Assembly: GCA_025201865.1 (NCBI GenBank)
Contig: MU603236.1
Span: 1-13,766 of the forward strand
Reading direction: 5' to 3'
DNA from: Ramicandelaber brevisporus
Taxonomy: Eukaryota; Kickxellomycota; Ramicandelaberales; Ramicandelaberaceae
DNA length: 13,766 nt
Made by a program: the position numbers and the translations under genes
The notes under the pieces: model-generated
What the model saw: the letters and a program-made list of their open reading frames with translations, nothing else
What the model was told of the DNA's origin: nothing
Database searches by the model: none
Shown: piece after piece, positions 1 through 7,083 of the stretch
Layout of the letters: every line of letters starts with the position of its first letter
How positions within the stretch are numbered: position 1 is the stretch's first letter

Positions 1-464
1 GGGTTCACAGCACGGCGGTGCACACGCCAGTCTGCAGTGTCACTGAACACAATGTTCTTGGTGTTGAATCTTGCATACAGCGTGTTGGCAATATAGTCAA
101 CTGGCACCAGCTTGGCAAACACATCAGTCATTGAAAAAAACTGGCGCGCATCGTCACCGTTTGCCAAATGCACCACCCACCCGCTGCGACCACGGCGCAG
201 AAACGCTTCAACAGACGGCTTCTCAGAGTCAGAATCGGCGGTAATGAGCTGTGAGCGGAGGCGGTTGTATGCTTCTTCCCAGTTGTAGCCGTGATAAACC
301 TCTTCGAAGTAGCTCCAGATGGGCATACGCGGGATATGGCGCAACTGGCTGGGGACGCGAGCAAACAGGTACACTTTGTAGAAGAGGTACGCGACGAATG
401 CTGCAGTGTATACCAACAGAGCGTGACCGCTCGTCAAGTCAACAACAAGCGAGTTGCCAGTCAT
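1..464 (-). CDS. cytochrome P450, N-terminal part (cut by left window edge)
   Basis: This is the first 154 codons of a heme-thiolate monooxygenase; the heme-binding Cys region lies outside the window. It starts at the ATG at 464-462, which has A at -3, and reads openly to the edge. Residues 15-34 form a hydrophobic membrane anchor, followed by a basic and Pro-containing hinge (R36-V-P, then RHIPRMP at 42-48). This is the layout of an ER-anchored microsomal P450. Residues 92-119 resemble the first beta strands and helix B of the fold. The end carries the helix C signature: a FNTKNIVFSD-like stretch, then W146-x-x-x-R150, where the Trp and Arg contact heme propionates in the family, followed by RAVN. 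The P450 assignment is firm, but the subfamily and substrate cannot be told. The pseudoprotease gene lies 388 bp upstream in the same orientation. A (CA)n run sits in its leader. Confidence 0.88.
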   Translation of the reverse strand, partial: MTGNSLVVDLTSGHALLVYTAAFVAYLFYKVYLFARVPSQLRHIPRMPIWSYFEEVYHGYNWEEAYNRLRSQLITADSDSEKPSVEAFLRRGRSGWVVHLANGDDARQFFSMTDVFAKLVPVDYIANTLYARFNTKNIVFSDTADWRVHRRAVN

Positions 465-487
465 TGTGTTTTGTGTGTGTCAAAGTT

Positions 488-508
488 TGTGTGTGTGTGT
501 GTGTGTGT
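488..508. repeat. (TG)10 microsatellite in the P450 leader
   Basis: There are ten TG units plus one T, with a further short GT run at 472-480. On the coding strand of the P450 gene it reads (CA)n, about 24-44 nt before the start codon. It is probably a simple repeat in the 5' UTR or core promoter and may vary in length between strains. Confidence 0.9.
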
Positions 509-743
509 AGGGCAAAAAGAAGGAGGGACAGGAGTGTGTGCGCACACGGACTGCAACAGTATTTATGAAAAGGGACTGTCACATGCGAGGTCAGCAACAA
601 CCAGTGTCTGTAACTCAGTTAATGAAGTGTGCGGCAATTGCACAGAGCAGTGCAATATAAGATTTCCTTTCTGGGAAGCCTATCTGGAACCTCTTCGGGT
701 TGATATAAAAAAAACCACTCTGATATTTGGGTAAACATTAAAC

Positions 744-749
744 TTTAAT
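744..749 (-). terminator. ATTAAA-type polyadenylation signal (pseudoprotease gene)
   Basis: The minus strand reads ATTAAA about 105 nt after the TAA at 853. It is a common variant of the poly(A) hexamer and the best candidate in this 3' region. It is a six-base match, so it is only suggestive. Confidence 0.4.
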
Positions 750-852
750 AGAAAAGAGAGATGTTAGATGAATCTCAAGAAACGGACGGGAGGAGCGGAG
801 GGGGGGAGTAAAGAAAAAGAAGGAATGAAGGAAAAAGACGTGTTCTAGGTTG

Positions 853-2868
853 TTATAAAGCATTGGATTGCTCAGATGTGGATGGGTCTGTGACTGTTTC
901 AACCGGCGCGTTGGTTGATGTGGTCTGTGCGGCAGCTGTCTCGACTTGAGTCTCCAGTGTCTGTTGGTGTGATTCAGGCTGAGGGGTGGCTGTTTGTTGA
1001 GCAGGCTCGTCTTCATCTGGGAGTGGAACCATTTCAATTGTGACAGTATTGCGACGACCATCATCCGCAACAGTGCCAGCAGGTGGAAGATGATGCTCAG
1101 GCAATGGGACCGACTGAGGGTTTGGAGATGCAGCAGAATGGTGGGAGTCCTCAGACTTGTAGAAGATGAGAGTAACTCGGTCGTCGGTTGGAGATGTGGC
1201 TTGATCAACGGGGCTGGTTGGAGCAGCGTTTGAGGGAGCAGAGCTAATGGCAGTTGCAGCCGGATCCGAGACCGTGTTGATCGGTGAGATGGCATTTTGT
1301 GCAGGAACAGACTCGACGGCAATGGTTGTAGATGCAGTGGCGGGAGGTAGAGAAGTGATGGATGCCGAGACAGCCTGGCTAACTGGAATCACTTCGGGCA
1401 CAAATGCCACAGACTTGGGAGTGGCCGGAACACGAACCTCGTGAAGGTCGTACTGGTAATCTGTTGTGATAAGAGGATGAGACTTTTCCAAGTTACTCAA
1501 CTCGGTGCTGGTTGCGTTGTTGTTGCTACCGCCGGTTGACTCATCATCGAGCATCATTGGAGATGAAATGATCAATGTCGACTTCTTCTGACGACCAAAC
1601 GAGAACATGTGCGTTACAACTTCGCCGAAGGATTCCTTGGTGGAAGCGGGAACAGGCAGAACCGGAGGAGCATTGCTGCCGCTGGAGAATCCGCGGCTGT
1701 GCTCAGATTGCTTGCCAGAGGCAGTTTCAGGGCGAACCAAGGCGGCGGCCGAAGCAGTGGCGGCTGCAACTGTGCCAGATGGGCCGATGATGCCACTGCG
1801 GGATTTCGAATGAGCAGATCTGCGGCGGCGAATGAACCAGAGAGCAATCAGTGCAAGAAGAGCAACGGCGCCGATAACAATACCCGCAATGGCACCGGCA
1901 GAGAGACCGGTTGCATCAGAGTCACGAGGAGGCGGACCAGAGGGATTGAAGAAGAGCTTGTCAGCGGATAGTCCCGTAACGCTGGTCAGCTCGCGTGTCC
2001 AAGCTGAGGGGCGTACGTAGACATCAACTGCGGTACCGTCGTTGCAAGCATAGGTCTGGGTGCCGTTGCCTGCGACACTGGCATAGTAGAAGCCCTGGAC
2101 TGTGCGGAACGTTTCTGTGCCATTGACCGGAGACTCCGACATTAGCAGAATATCGCCAGTACCACCATTGCAGACCAGCGAGTTCGTGCATACATATGAA
2201 GAAGACACGGACTTGCCAAAAGTCGGAAGGCCGGCGGCTTGAACCAATCGGTCGCATTCACTTTGCAAGATAACACGGCGCACAGAGGCAGTGGCCAGGT
2301 TCAATCGACTCGTGGAGGGATTGGCAAGCATCTCAAGACTGGTGAGATTCCAGTTATCTGGCACGGCCGCCGAAGCACTATTCGGTGTAAAGGTCAATGA
2401 GCTCGGCAGATTTGCACTCGAGAGCATGATGGATGAGAAAGGCGCTACTCCCGTCGATGGAGCTGACACGACAGTGTCGATTTTGGCCAGCAGCATCGCG
2501 TTGTCAATCGTTGAGATGTTGACATGCTTAACGGACAGGTCGCCAGACTGCGGGAACGATCCGATTCTGCGCGGCAAGGCATTGTTTGGATCGTTTGCAA
2601 ACTTGGCTGGGCACGCTGCGCTGCCAAGGTACACGTTTGGCGAGATGGCCACAAACGTACATTGCCATGGCACATTCTCTGGCTTCGCTTCGAGGGTGCC
2701 GTTAATGTACGCGACATATGGGAACTTGGAGAGCAAGTCAGAAGTGCTATAGGCCAGCTCGCGTGTGCCGATGACAATGCCGTCTGCCGACACTGTGCCA
2801 ATGTTACTGATCGTCGCAGCAATCAATGCTGTCGCAGCCGCTGCTGTCGTTTTGGAGCCAAGTCGCAT
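853..2868 (-). CDS. type I membrane protein with catalytically dead trypsin-like ectodomain
   Basis: A 671-residue protein. The ATG at 2868-2866 is the first in frame, has A at -3, and is followed by a good signal peptide (about 1-28, ending TVSA). The ectodomain (about 31-295) follows the chymotrypsin/trypsin (S1) pattern: IVIGT at 31-35 like the mature N-terminus, a C70...C86 pair as around the catalytic His, DNAMLLAKID at 122-131 like the DIALLKL strand, and VCNGGTGDIL at 232-241 at the catalytic Ser site. The His position is A85, the Ser position is T237 and the residue before it is G236. Only the Asp (D122) remains, and the S1-pocket Asp is L231. There are five N-glycosylation sequons (N56, N117, N174, N249, N268). 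One transmembrane helix (about 322-346) is followed by RRRR and a 320-residue Ser/Thr/Pro/Ala-rich cytosolic tail. Proteolysis is very unlikely; binding or sensing at the cell surface is inferred. No known homologue is recognised by name. Confidence 0.85.
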   Translation of the reverse strand: MRLGSKTTAAAATALIAATISNIGTVSADGIVIGTRELAYSTSDLLSKFPYVAYINGTLEAKPENVPWQCTFVAISPNVYLGSAACPAKFANDPNNALPRRIGSFPQSGDLSVKHVNISTIDNAMLLAKIDTVVSAPSTGVAPFSSIMLSSANLPSSLTFTPNSASAAVPDNWNLTSLEMLANPSTSRLNLATASVRRVILQSECDRLVQAAGLPTFGKSVSSSYVCTNSLVCNGGTGDILLMSESPVNGTETFRTVQGFYYASVAGNGTQTYACNDGTAVDVYVRPSAWTRELTSVTGLSADKLFFNPSGPPPRDSDATGLSAGAIAGIVIGAVALLALIALWFIRRRRSAHSKSRSGIIGPSGTVAAATASAAALVRPETASGKQSEHSRGFSSGSNAPPVLPVPASTKESFGEVVTHMFSFGRQKKSTLIISSPMMLDDESTGGSNNNATSTELSNLEKSHPLITTDYQYDLHEVRVPATPKSVAFVPEVIPVSQAVSASITSLPPATASTTIAVESVPAQNAISPINTVSDPAATAISSAPSNAAPTSPVDQATSPTDDRVTLIFYKSEDSHHSAASPNPQSVPLPEHHLPPAGTVADDGRRNTVTIEMVPLPDEDEPAQQTATPQPESHQQTLETQVETAAAQTTSTNAPVETVTDPSTSEQSNAL

Positions 2869-3477
2869 AGTGTTACGTCCGTCTGGTGATTCGTTGCTGC
2901 TGTTACTGTTTCTACTGTCGTTGCTGTTGTTGCCGTTGTTGCTGTTGTTGCTGTTGTTGAGAAGGTGCTGAGCGATATATTTTGGACTTGCTTCCGCCAC
3001 CCTTGCTGAAGAAGAAGAAGACAACGGGGGACAAACTGCACTAATCTCCTGGATATGCAGGTGTCGCTCCTCGGGCTATGTAAAGAAGTGCGATCAACGC
3101 TTGGTGTGCGCAGAGATGTAATCAGGAAGTGGTTGAGAGGGAAGATAGTAGTTGACACCTAGCAAGAGAGTGAGTGCCTTGAAAATAGAACGCGAGCGGA
3201 GCTCATTGGACGGGTCCACGAGTCGGTTCCTGGTGCCAATCGCCGTCCAATGCTATTCTCATGCTATTGTCGTCATCGAAACGAGAGAAAAAACTAAAAA
3301 AAAACCGCATCGGACCACACGTATGCGCACACGAGCACACATTGGACGATCGACAAAAGTACAAACACTGTATGTGTTCTTTTGTGTGTGTATTTTTGTG
3401 CGTATAAAATGGCTCGAATTGTATTGTATACAGTATGTAATGAATAATGGTATTGTAATTAGATAGCAAGACAGTGT
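2869..3477 (-). promoter_or_regulatory. intergenic: promoter/leader of pseudoprotease gene and 3' region of BOLA3
   Basis: This 609-bp gap separates two minus-strand genes. On the minus strand the first ATG upstream of the start at 2868 is near 3206, so the 335 nt before the start have no upstream ATG. The frame is nevertheless open from 3075 to 2869 and reads as an Asn/Ser-rich stretch. The BOLA3 3' region at the right end has no AATAAA, but TACATA (minus, 3439-3434) resembles a fungal 3'-end efficiency element. A plus-strand frame over 3152-3466 starts with TTG and shows no protein-like features. No RNA gene is evident. Confidence 0.5.
2893..2959. repeat. imperfect trinucleotide (CAA/CAG-type) repeat in leader
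   Basis: On the coding strand this is an interrupted run of CAA, CAG and related triplets, just upstream of the signal-peptide start of the pseudoprotease gene. In the frame of that gene it reads Asn/Ser-rich (NNSNNSNNGNNSN pattern); in the next frame it reads Thr/Ala-rich. It is most simply an expanded triplet repeat in the 5' UTR. Confidence 0.8.
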
Positions 3478-3867
3478 TTAATCGTCATTGCCGACATTTT
3501 GAGTAGATTTAAATGTCTTTAGCTGAATGCCGTGCATACCAGCAATGTCTTCCTTAAGAATATTCTTGACCATCATGTGCTGCTGCAATAGAGCCACGCT
3601 GTCAAACTGCTTGCTTTGAACGCTGACTGCATACATTGATCCGCATCCGCCAGAGATATCAGCAACCTCGAGCATGATCGGTTCCAGCCTCTCATTCAGC
3701 TTTGAAAAGAGTTTGCGTTCGCCCTCTGAAAGCTCAACTGGGACTGGCAGAGTCGCAGGAGCGTAGAAGCTTCGGCCGCCAATGGTGCTGAATGTGCGCG
3801 TCTGGTGCCTCCACAGCAAGGAAGAGGTGGATCTGAACAGAGCGATAGTCGGCGTGAGTTTCATCAT
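3478..3867 (-). CDS. BOLA3: BolA-like protein 3, mitochondrial
   Basis: A 129-residue protein with the size and plan of BOLA3. It acts in the mitochondrial matrix with monothiol glutaredoxin and NFU1 to deliver [4Fe-4S] clusters to targets such as lipoate synthase and respiratory complexes; this is established for the family. Residues 1-27 form an Arg-rich presequence lacking acidic residues (RSTSSLLWRHQTRTFS). The BolA domain covers about 48-119. It carries the SGGCGSMY motif with the cluster-ligand Cys (C75), QQHMMV at 95-100, and the helix end AGMHGIQLKT with the conserved His (H112). The ATG at 3867 is the first in the frame and is followed by a second Met. The frame upstream has only a GTG start overlapping the neighbouring gene. 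It diverges from the Gln-rich gene. Confidence 0.95.
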   Translation of the reverse strand: MMKLTPTIALFRSTSSLLWRHQTRTFSTIGGRSFYAPATLPVPVELSEGERKLFSKLNERLEPIMLEVADISGGCGSMYAVSVQSKQFDSVALLQQHMMVKNILKEDIAGMHGIQLKTFKSTQNVGNDD

Positions 3868-4058
3868 TGTGAGCAGATTGCGTGCTGTTATTTTTTCTTT
3901 TCTTTTTTTTATTGTCGAAGATTTGCGAGCATCAACAGGAAGAGCTTTGACGTTCTTTCGATTGCCTCCTCCTCTCTCTGTCTCTGCCTCCTTATCTCTT
4001 TCCTGGACACACACACACAACAGCAGCGAATCTGTCCCACCTTCTTGAGCCTGTTGAC
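3868..4058. promoter_or_regulatory. 191-bp bidirectional promoter between BOLA3 and the Gln-rich gene
   Basis: The two start codons are head to head only 191 bp apart, so the promoters must overlap. The stretch holds a T-rich tract at about 3890-3911 (A-rich on the BOLA3 side, likely its leader). A CT-rich tract at about 3964-4003 reads toward the plus-strand gene, as is common ahead of fungal start sites. A CA run follows at about 4008-4019. No clear TATA box is seen. Confidence 0.65.
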
Positions 4059-6878
4059 ATGCTCCCGTTCTTGAAGAAGCGGCAGACTCAAACACCTGCG
4101 GCTGCACCGCCAGTCGCTCAAACACAGCAGACGACAGCTGCTACAGCTGCTGCTGCTGTTGCTGCTGGACAGAGCGGCTATCCACAGAGCCCGAGCGGTG
4201 TAGCTGCTCCTTTACAATCTCCGTCAGCATCTGGTGCGCTAAGGGCGTATGGCAGCACAGACTTCCAACAATATCATTCATCTCATCATCATCAGCACCT
4301 TCATCACCCACAGCATCATCCACGCCCAGTTCCAGGTCACAGTGGTGTTACTGATGCTTCTCACTATCGCGGCGCAAGCAATGCAAGCCACACTCTCTAC
4401 AGCCAGCAGCGCGCTCCATCGCCCGCTCTAACCTCGCAGCCCATCTCATCTCCCTCAGCAGCAACAGCAACAACAGCAACAACAGGCAGCCGTGAGCCCG
4501 GCCCTTACGGAGTACATGCCTATCAACAGCAGTATCCTCAAGGCGTTGTTTATCGGCCAGCAGGACCTCCTTCATCAGTATCGACTTCTGGTCATCAACA
4601 GCCGTGGGCACAGCCTGACTTGCGCCAGCGTGCATCTGGGGATGTCAGTGGTGTTCCTCAAGTGAATGGCCGGCGTGGATCTGCAGCACCAGTATCTCCC
4701 ACTCAGCAGCAAGCTCAATACTCTCCTTATCCTGGCTACACTCAACAGCAGCAGACACTCGTCGGACAGACTTCACCATATCTGACACCTCAGCAAAGAC
4801 ATGGCCACGGCGGATCACCTCGAATGGAGCCATGGGTCAATGGTGCACCTCGACAGCATCAGTACCAACAGCAACAGCAACAGCAGCAGCAGCAGCAGCA
4901 ACAACAGCAGTCGTTTGGACATAGCAATGCACAGTTGGAATCATACAGCGAACTGGACTCTATGCATGTAATCCCAAGCACTTCGATCGACGGTGAGCAT
5001 TCGCTGATCAATGCCTCTAAATCGAACGGAAATGGACTTGGCTCAGAAGTTCATCAATCTGGACCGCCAGCAATGTACATTGCAGACACAATTCCAAAGT
5101 TGCCTCCATTGAGCGATATCATGGGCGACAGTGGCAGCTTGGCATCTGGCAGCTCGACATTTGGACTTGATATGCCGTTTGATTTGCCTCAATCAAGTCC
5201 AAGTAGCGATTCAACTAATCAACCAGCAACAGTCCAGCCAGAGCCAGAGCCAGTGCAGCCGCAGCAGCAATCATCTAAACGTGGAACTCGGGCTGGTAAA
5301 GCTGTTAAACAGAAAAGCTCTGCTGGGCAAGAGTTGCGTAGACAAGCTGCACACTCTCGTGATGCTCCTCTTACTCCCGAATTCTCTTCATCTGCCTCAC
5401 ATTATGGAAACATTGCGAATGCATCAATGCCAAATCTGAAGCCAATCTCCCGTCGCTCATTGGCTAACACTGCCCTCGAAGACAATCGCGTCCCTACTAA
5501 CGAGAGTGTTCCAGCGCTTCCGCAGCATGGCCGCAGAATGTCTGATACAATGGCTACACTCACTCAGCAGCAACAGCAACAGCAACAACATCAAGTGAGC
5601 GAACACGCTGCTGCTGTTGCTAGTACTTCAGCATCACAGCAAGGAATGCGCCGCACTCGAGCAGATGCACCACCAGGAACAGCACCATTTACGATGAGCA
5701 TATTCGGGGATGTACCTGATCTCATGGGTGATCAAAAGAATGGCGGCGGCGATAACGACGATGACGATGATATCAGTCTCGATGGAAACGAAGCGGCAAA
5801 TGCAGGATCTCGTCAGCGTGCATTCACAATAGATGGACATCAACCACACCAGATGCAGCAGCAGCAGCAACAAACTCAGCAACAAGCTCAGCAGTCGACT
5901 CCATCGGAAGAAATGGCTCGTAAAGAACGGGTCCGTAAGCATCGCACCACTCGCGATACATTTGGTGGTTCAATGCACACAACAGCCAGTCAGATGTTTG
6001 ATTCTTTTGGTGCTTCTATGATGTCGCAGCCTGATAACCAGCCTCCAAGCAGCAACAGCAGCAGTGGCCAATTGATTCGATCCCGTCCAAGCATGGAAAC
6101 ACACAGACAGCCTCCCGCAACAGCACCGGTACCAGCCAATGGAACAATGTATGGCGCAGTAACCTCGCCCACTTCGGCTGCATCGCCACGCTCGCCACGG
6201 TCTGGTCCCACCTCATCAGCAGCTGCAGCCGCAGTTGCCGCAGCAGCAGTTGCAGCAGTTCAGCGCGAGAAAGAAATTGCCGATGCAGTTCGTGCACAAG
6301 TTGAACAGCAAACCAACATCTTCAAAACTCTAATTGCTGAGCGCGATGCTGAAATCGAACGAAAGCGCCACAAAGTCTCTGCTCAGGAGGCTGACATTGC
6401 ACGTCTCACCAGCGAGATTGCAGCACTCGAGTCCAAGCTCGCCGCAGCCGCTGAGGAGAGTCGCTCGTTCGATGCAGCTTACACGGCTGCGGTCAAAGCT
6501 CACGATGGCATTCAAGCCCGATATTCGGAAGCTTCAGCCAAATTTGACCGCGCCAATGCCCGCATCTCTGCTGCCGAAGAACGCACTGCGCAGCTGGAGC
6601 GTGCCAATGATGAGCTTCGACGCCAATTGACTGAACGACCATCAGACATGTTGTTCACTAATAACGAAGAGCGCATCCGCTGGCTCGGAGTGCAGGACAC
6701 GTCGCGTCAAATTCAAGAAGAGCTCGACAGGGCAATGCGCGAAGCTGAGCGTGGTATGAGGCGCATTGCTGCCCAGGTTAAAGTGGTTCACAGAGTCAAT
6801 GAGGCCTTGCGTGGCATCGATCGCATCACTCTCGGCGACATTCCAGCTCCACAGCCAGCTCCACAGCCCCAGCAATAA
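4059..6878 (+). CDS. large Gln/Ser/Pro-rich protein with C-terminal coiled coil, function unknown
   Basis: A 939-residue protein that I do not recognise. It starts at an ATG with G at -3. Residues 1-735 are low complexity and probably disordered: a His-rich patch near 72-95, a 15-Gln run at 270-284, further Gln runs coded near 5566-5592 and 5850-5895, an acidic cluster at 565-571, a basic patch at 621-632 that could be a nuclear signal, and SPRSPR followed by an Ala run before 735. Residues 736-860 are strongly helical with heptad-like Leu/Ile/Ala spacing and alternating charges, so a coiled coil is likely. A second helical segment (about 868-922), rich in Arg and Glu, ends in Pro/Gln. No enzymatic or DNA-binding domain is visible. 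A scaffold or regulatory role is a guess. The in-frame sequence after the stop remains Gln-rich. Confidence 0.85.
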   Translation: MLPFLKKRQTQTPAAAPPVAQTQQTTAATAAAAVAAGQSGYPQSPSGVAAPLQSPSASGALRAYGSTDFQQYHSSHHHQHLHHPQHHPRPVPGHSGVTDASHYRGASNASHTLYSQQRAPSPALTSQPISSPSAATATTATTGSREPGPYGVHAYQQQYPQGVVYRPAGPPSSVSTSGHQQPWAQPDLRQRASGDVSGVPQVNGRRGSAAPVSPTQQQAQYSPYPGYTQQQQTLVGQTSPYLTPQQRHGHGGSPRMEPWVNGAPRQHQYQQQQQQQQQQQQQQQSFGHSNAQLESYSELDSMHVIPSTSIDGEHSLINASKSNGNGLGSEVHQSGPPAMYIADTIPKLPPLSDIMGDSGSLASGSSTFGLDMPFDLPQSSPSSDSTNQPATVQPEPEPVQPQQQSSKRGTRAGKAVKQKSSAGQELRRQAAHSRDAPLTPEFSSSASHYGNIANASMPNLKPISRRSLANTALEDNRVPTNESVPALPQHGRRMSDTMATLTQQQQQQQQHQVSEHAAAVASTSASQQGMRRTRADAPPGTAPFTMSIFGDVPDLMGDQKNGGGDNDDDDDISLDGNEAANAGSRQRAFTIDGHQPHQMQQQQQQTQQQAQQSTPSEEMARKERVRKHRTTRDTFGGSMHTTASQMFDSFGASMMSQPDNQPPSSNSSSGQLIRSRPSMETHRQPPATAPVPANGTMYGAVTSPTSAASPRSPRSGPTSSAAAAAVAAAAVAAVQREKEIADAVRAQVEQQTNIFKTLIAERDAEIERKRHKVSAQEADIARLTSEIAALESKLAAAAEESRSFDAAYTAAVKAHDGIQARYSEASAKFDRANARISAAEERTAQLERANDELRRQLTERPSDMLFTNNEERIRWLGVQDTSRQIQEELDRAMREAERGMRRIAAQVKVVHRVNEALRGIDRITLGDIPAPQPAPQPQQ
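4866..4910 (+). repeat. CAG/CAA repeat coding 15 consecutive Gln
   Basis: Mixed CAA and CAG codons run without a break and encode Gln 270-284 of the coiled-coil protein. CAA interruptions normally stabilise such tracts. Shorter runs of the same kind lie near 5566-5592 and 5850-5895. Confidence 0.9.
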
Positions 6879-7083
6879 CAGGCTCAGCAATAACAGCAAC
6901 GGCAACAGCAGTAAATCTAAAAGCAATCAAATGTCACAATTAGCATCTCTCACTCTCTCAATCTCTCAATCTCCCTCTCACTTTTTTTTTCTTTGTTTGG
7001 TCGATGCATTCTCCTTTTTCATTTCCATCTTATTTCAAATGTTTAATGTTGTATCTAACACCAATTGCTCTTTGATAGGTTTG
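6879..7083. other. convergent 3' regions of the Gln-rich gene and NIT2
   Basis: This 205-bp gap lies between two genes facing each other. The left 36 bp keep the reading frame and Gln codons of the upstream gene, interrupted by TAA codons at 6891 and 6912. CT-rich and T-rich tracts follow (about 6944-6995). On the minus strand ATTAAA lies at 7047-7042, 37 nt past the NIT2 stop, and is its likely poly(A) signal. Confidence 0.6.
7042..7047 (-). terminator. ATTAAA-type polyadenylation signal (NIT2)
   Basis: The minus strand reads ATTAAA 37 nt after the TAA of the omega-amidase gene. This is a plausible distance for a fungal 3' end, though it is only a six-base match. Confidence 0.4.

Larger units (their letters stand above)
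465..852 (-). promoter_or_regulatory. intergenic: 3' region of pseudoprotease gene and promoter/leader of P450 gene
   Basis: This 388-bp stretch separates two minus-strand genes. Its right part (about 735-852) must hold the 3' UTR of the membrane protein, with an ATTAAA-type signal. Its left part holds the P450 promoter and leader, including a dinucleotide run at 488-508. Open frames crossing it on either strand start at non-ATG codons or are translations of the GT run. I see no tRNA-like structure or other gene. Confidence 0.6.

Noticed and set aside
738-1322. 194-codon minus-strand frame over the pseudoprotease tail
   Set aside because: It overlaps the true gene in another frame and reads as a Ser/Leu/Pro/His-rich shadow of low-complexity codons, with no start context or domain.
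2291-2752. 153-codon plus-strand frame opposite the trypsin-like domain
   Set aside because: It is antisense to a well-supported gene, with no recognisable protein features and no promoter or poly(A) context.
3403-3410. TATAAAAT on the plus strand
   Set aside because: No plus-strand gene starts just downstream; it lies in the AT-rich 3' region of BOLA3 and is probably chance.
3152-3466. 104-codon plus-strand frame between BOLA3 and the pseudoprotease gene
   Set aside because: It begins with TTG rather than ATG, and its sequence translates UTR-like repeats.
3868-4125. 86-codon N-terminal extension of BOLA3
   Set aside because: It starts with GTG inside the neighbouring gene. The ATG pair at 3867 gives a proper mitochondrial presequence.
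6876-6914. UAA recoded as glutamine
   Set aside because: BOLA3, NIT2, MOCOS and CNOT9 all end at TAA at family-typical positions, so TAA is a normal stop; Gln tail erosion explains the pattern.
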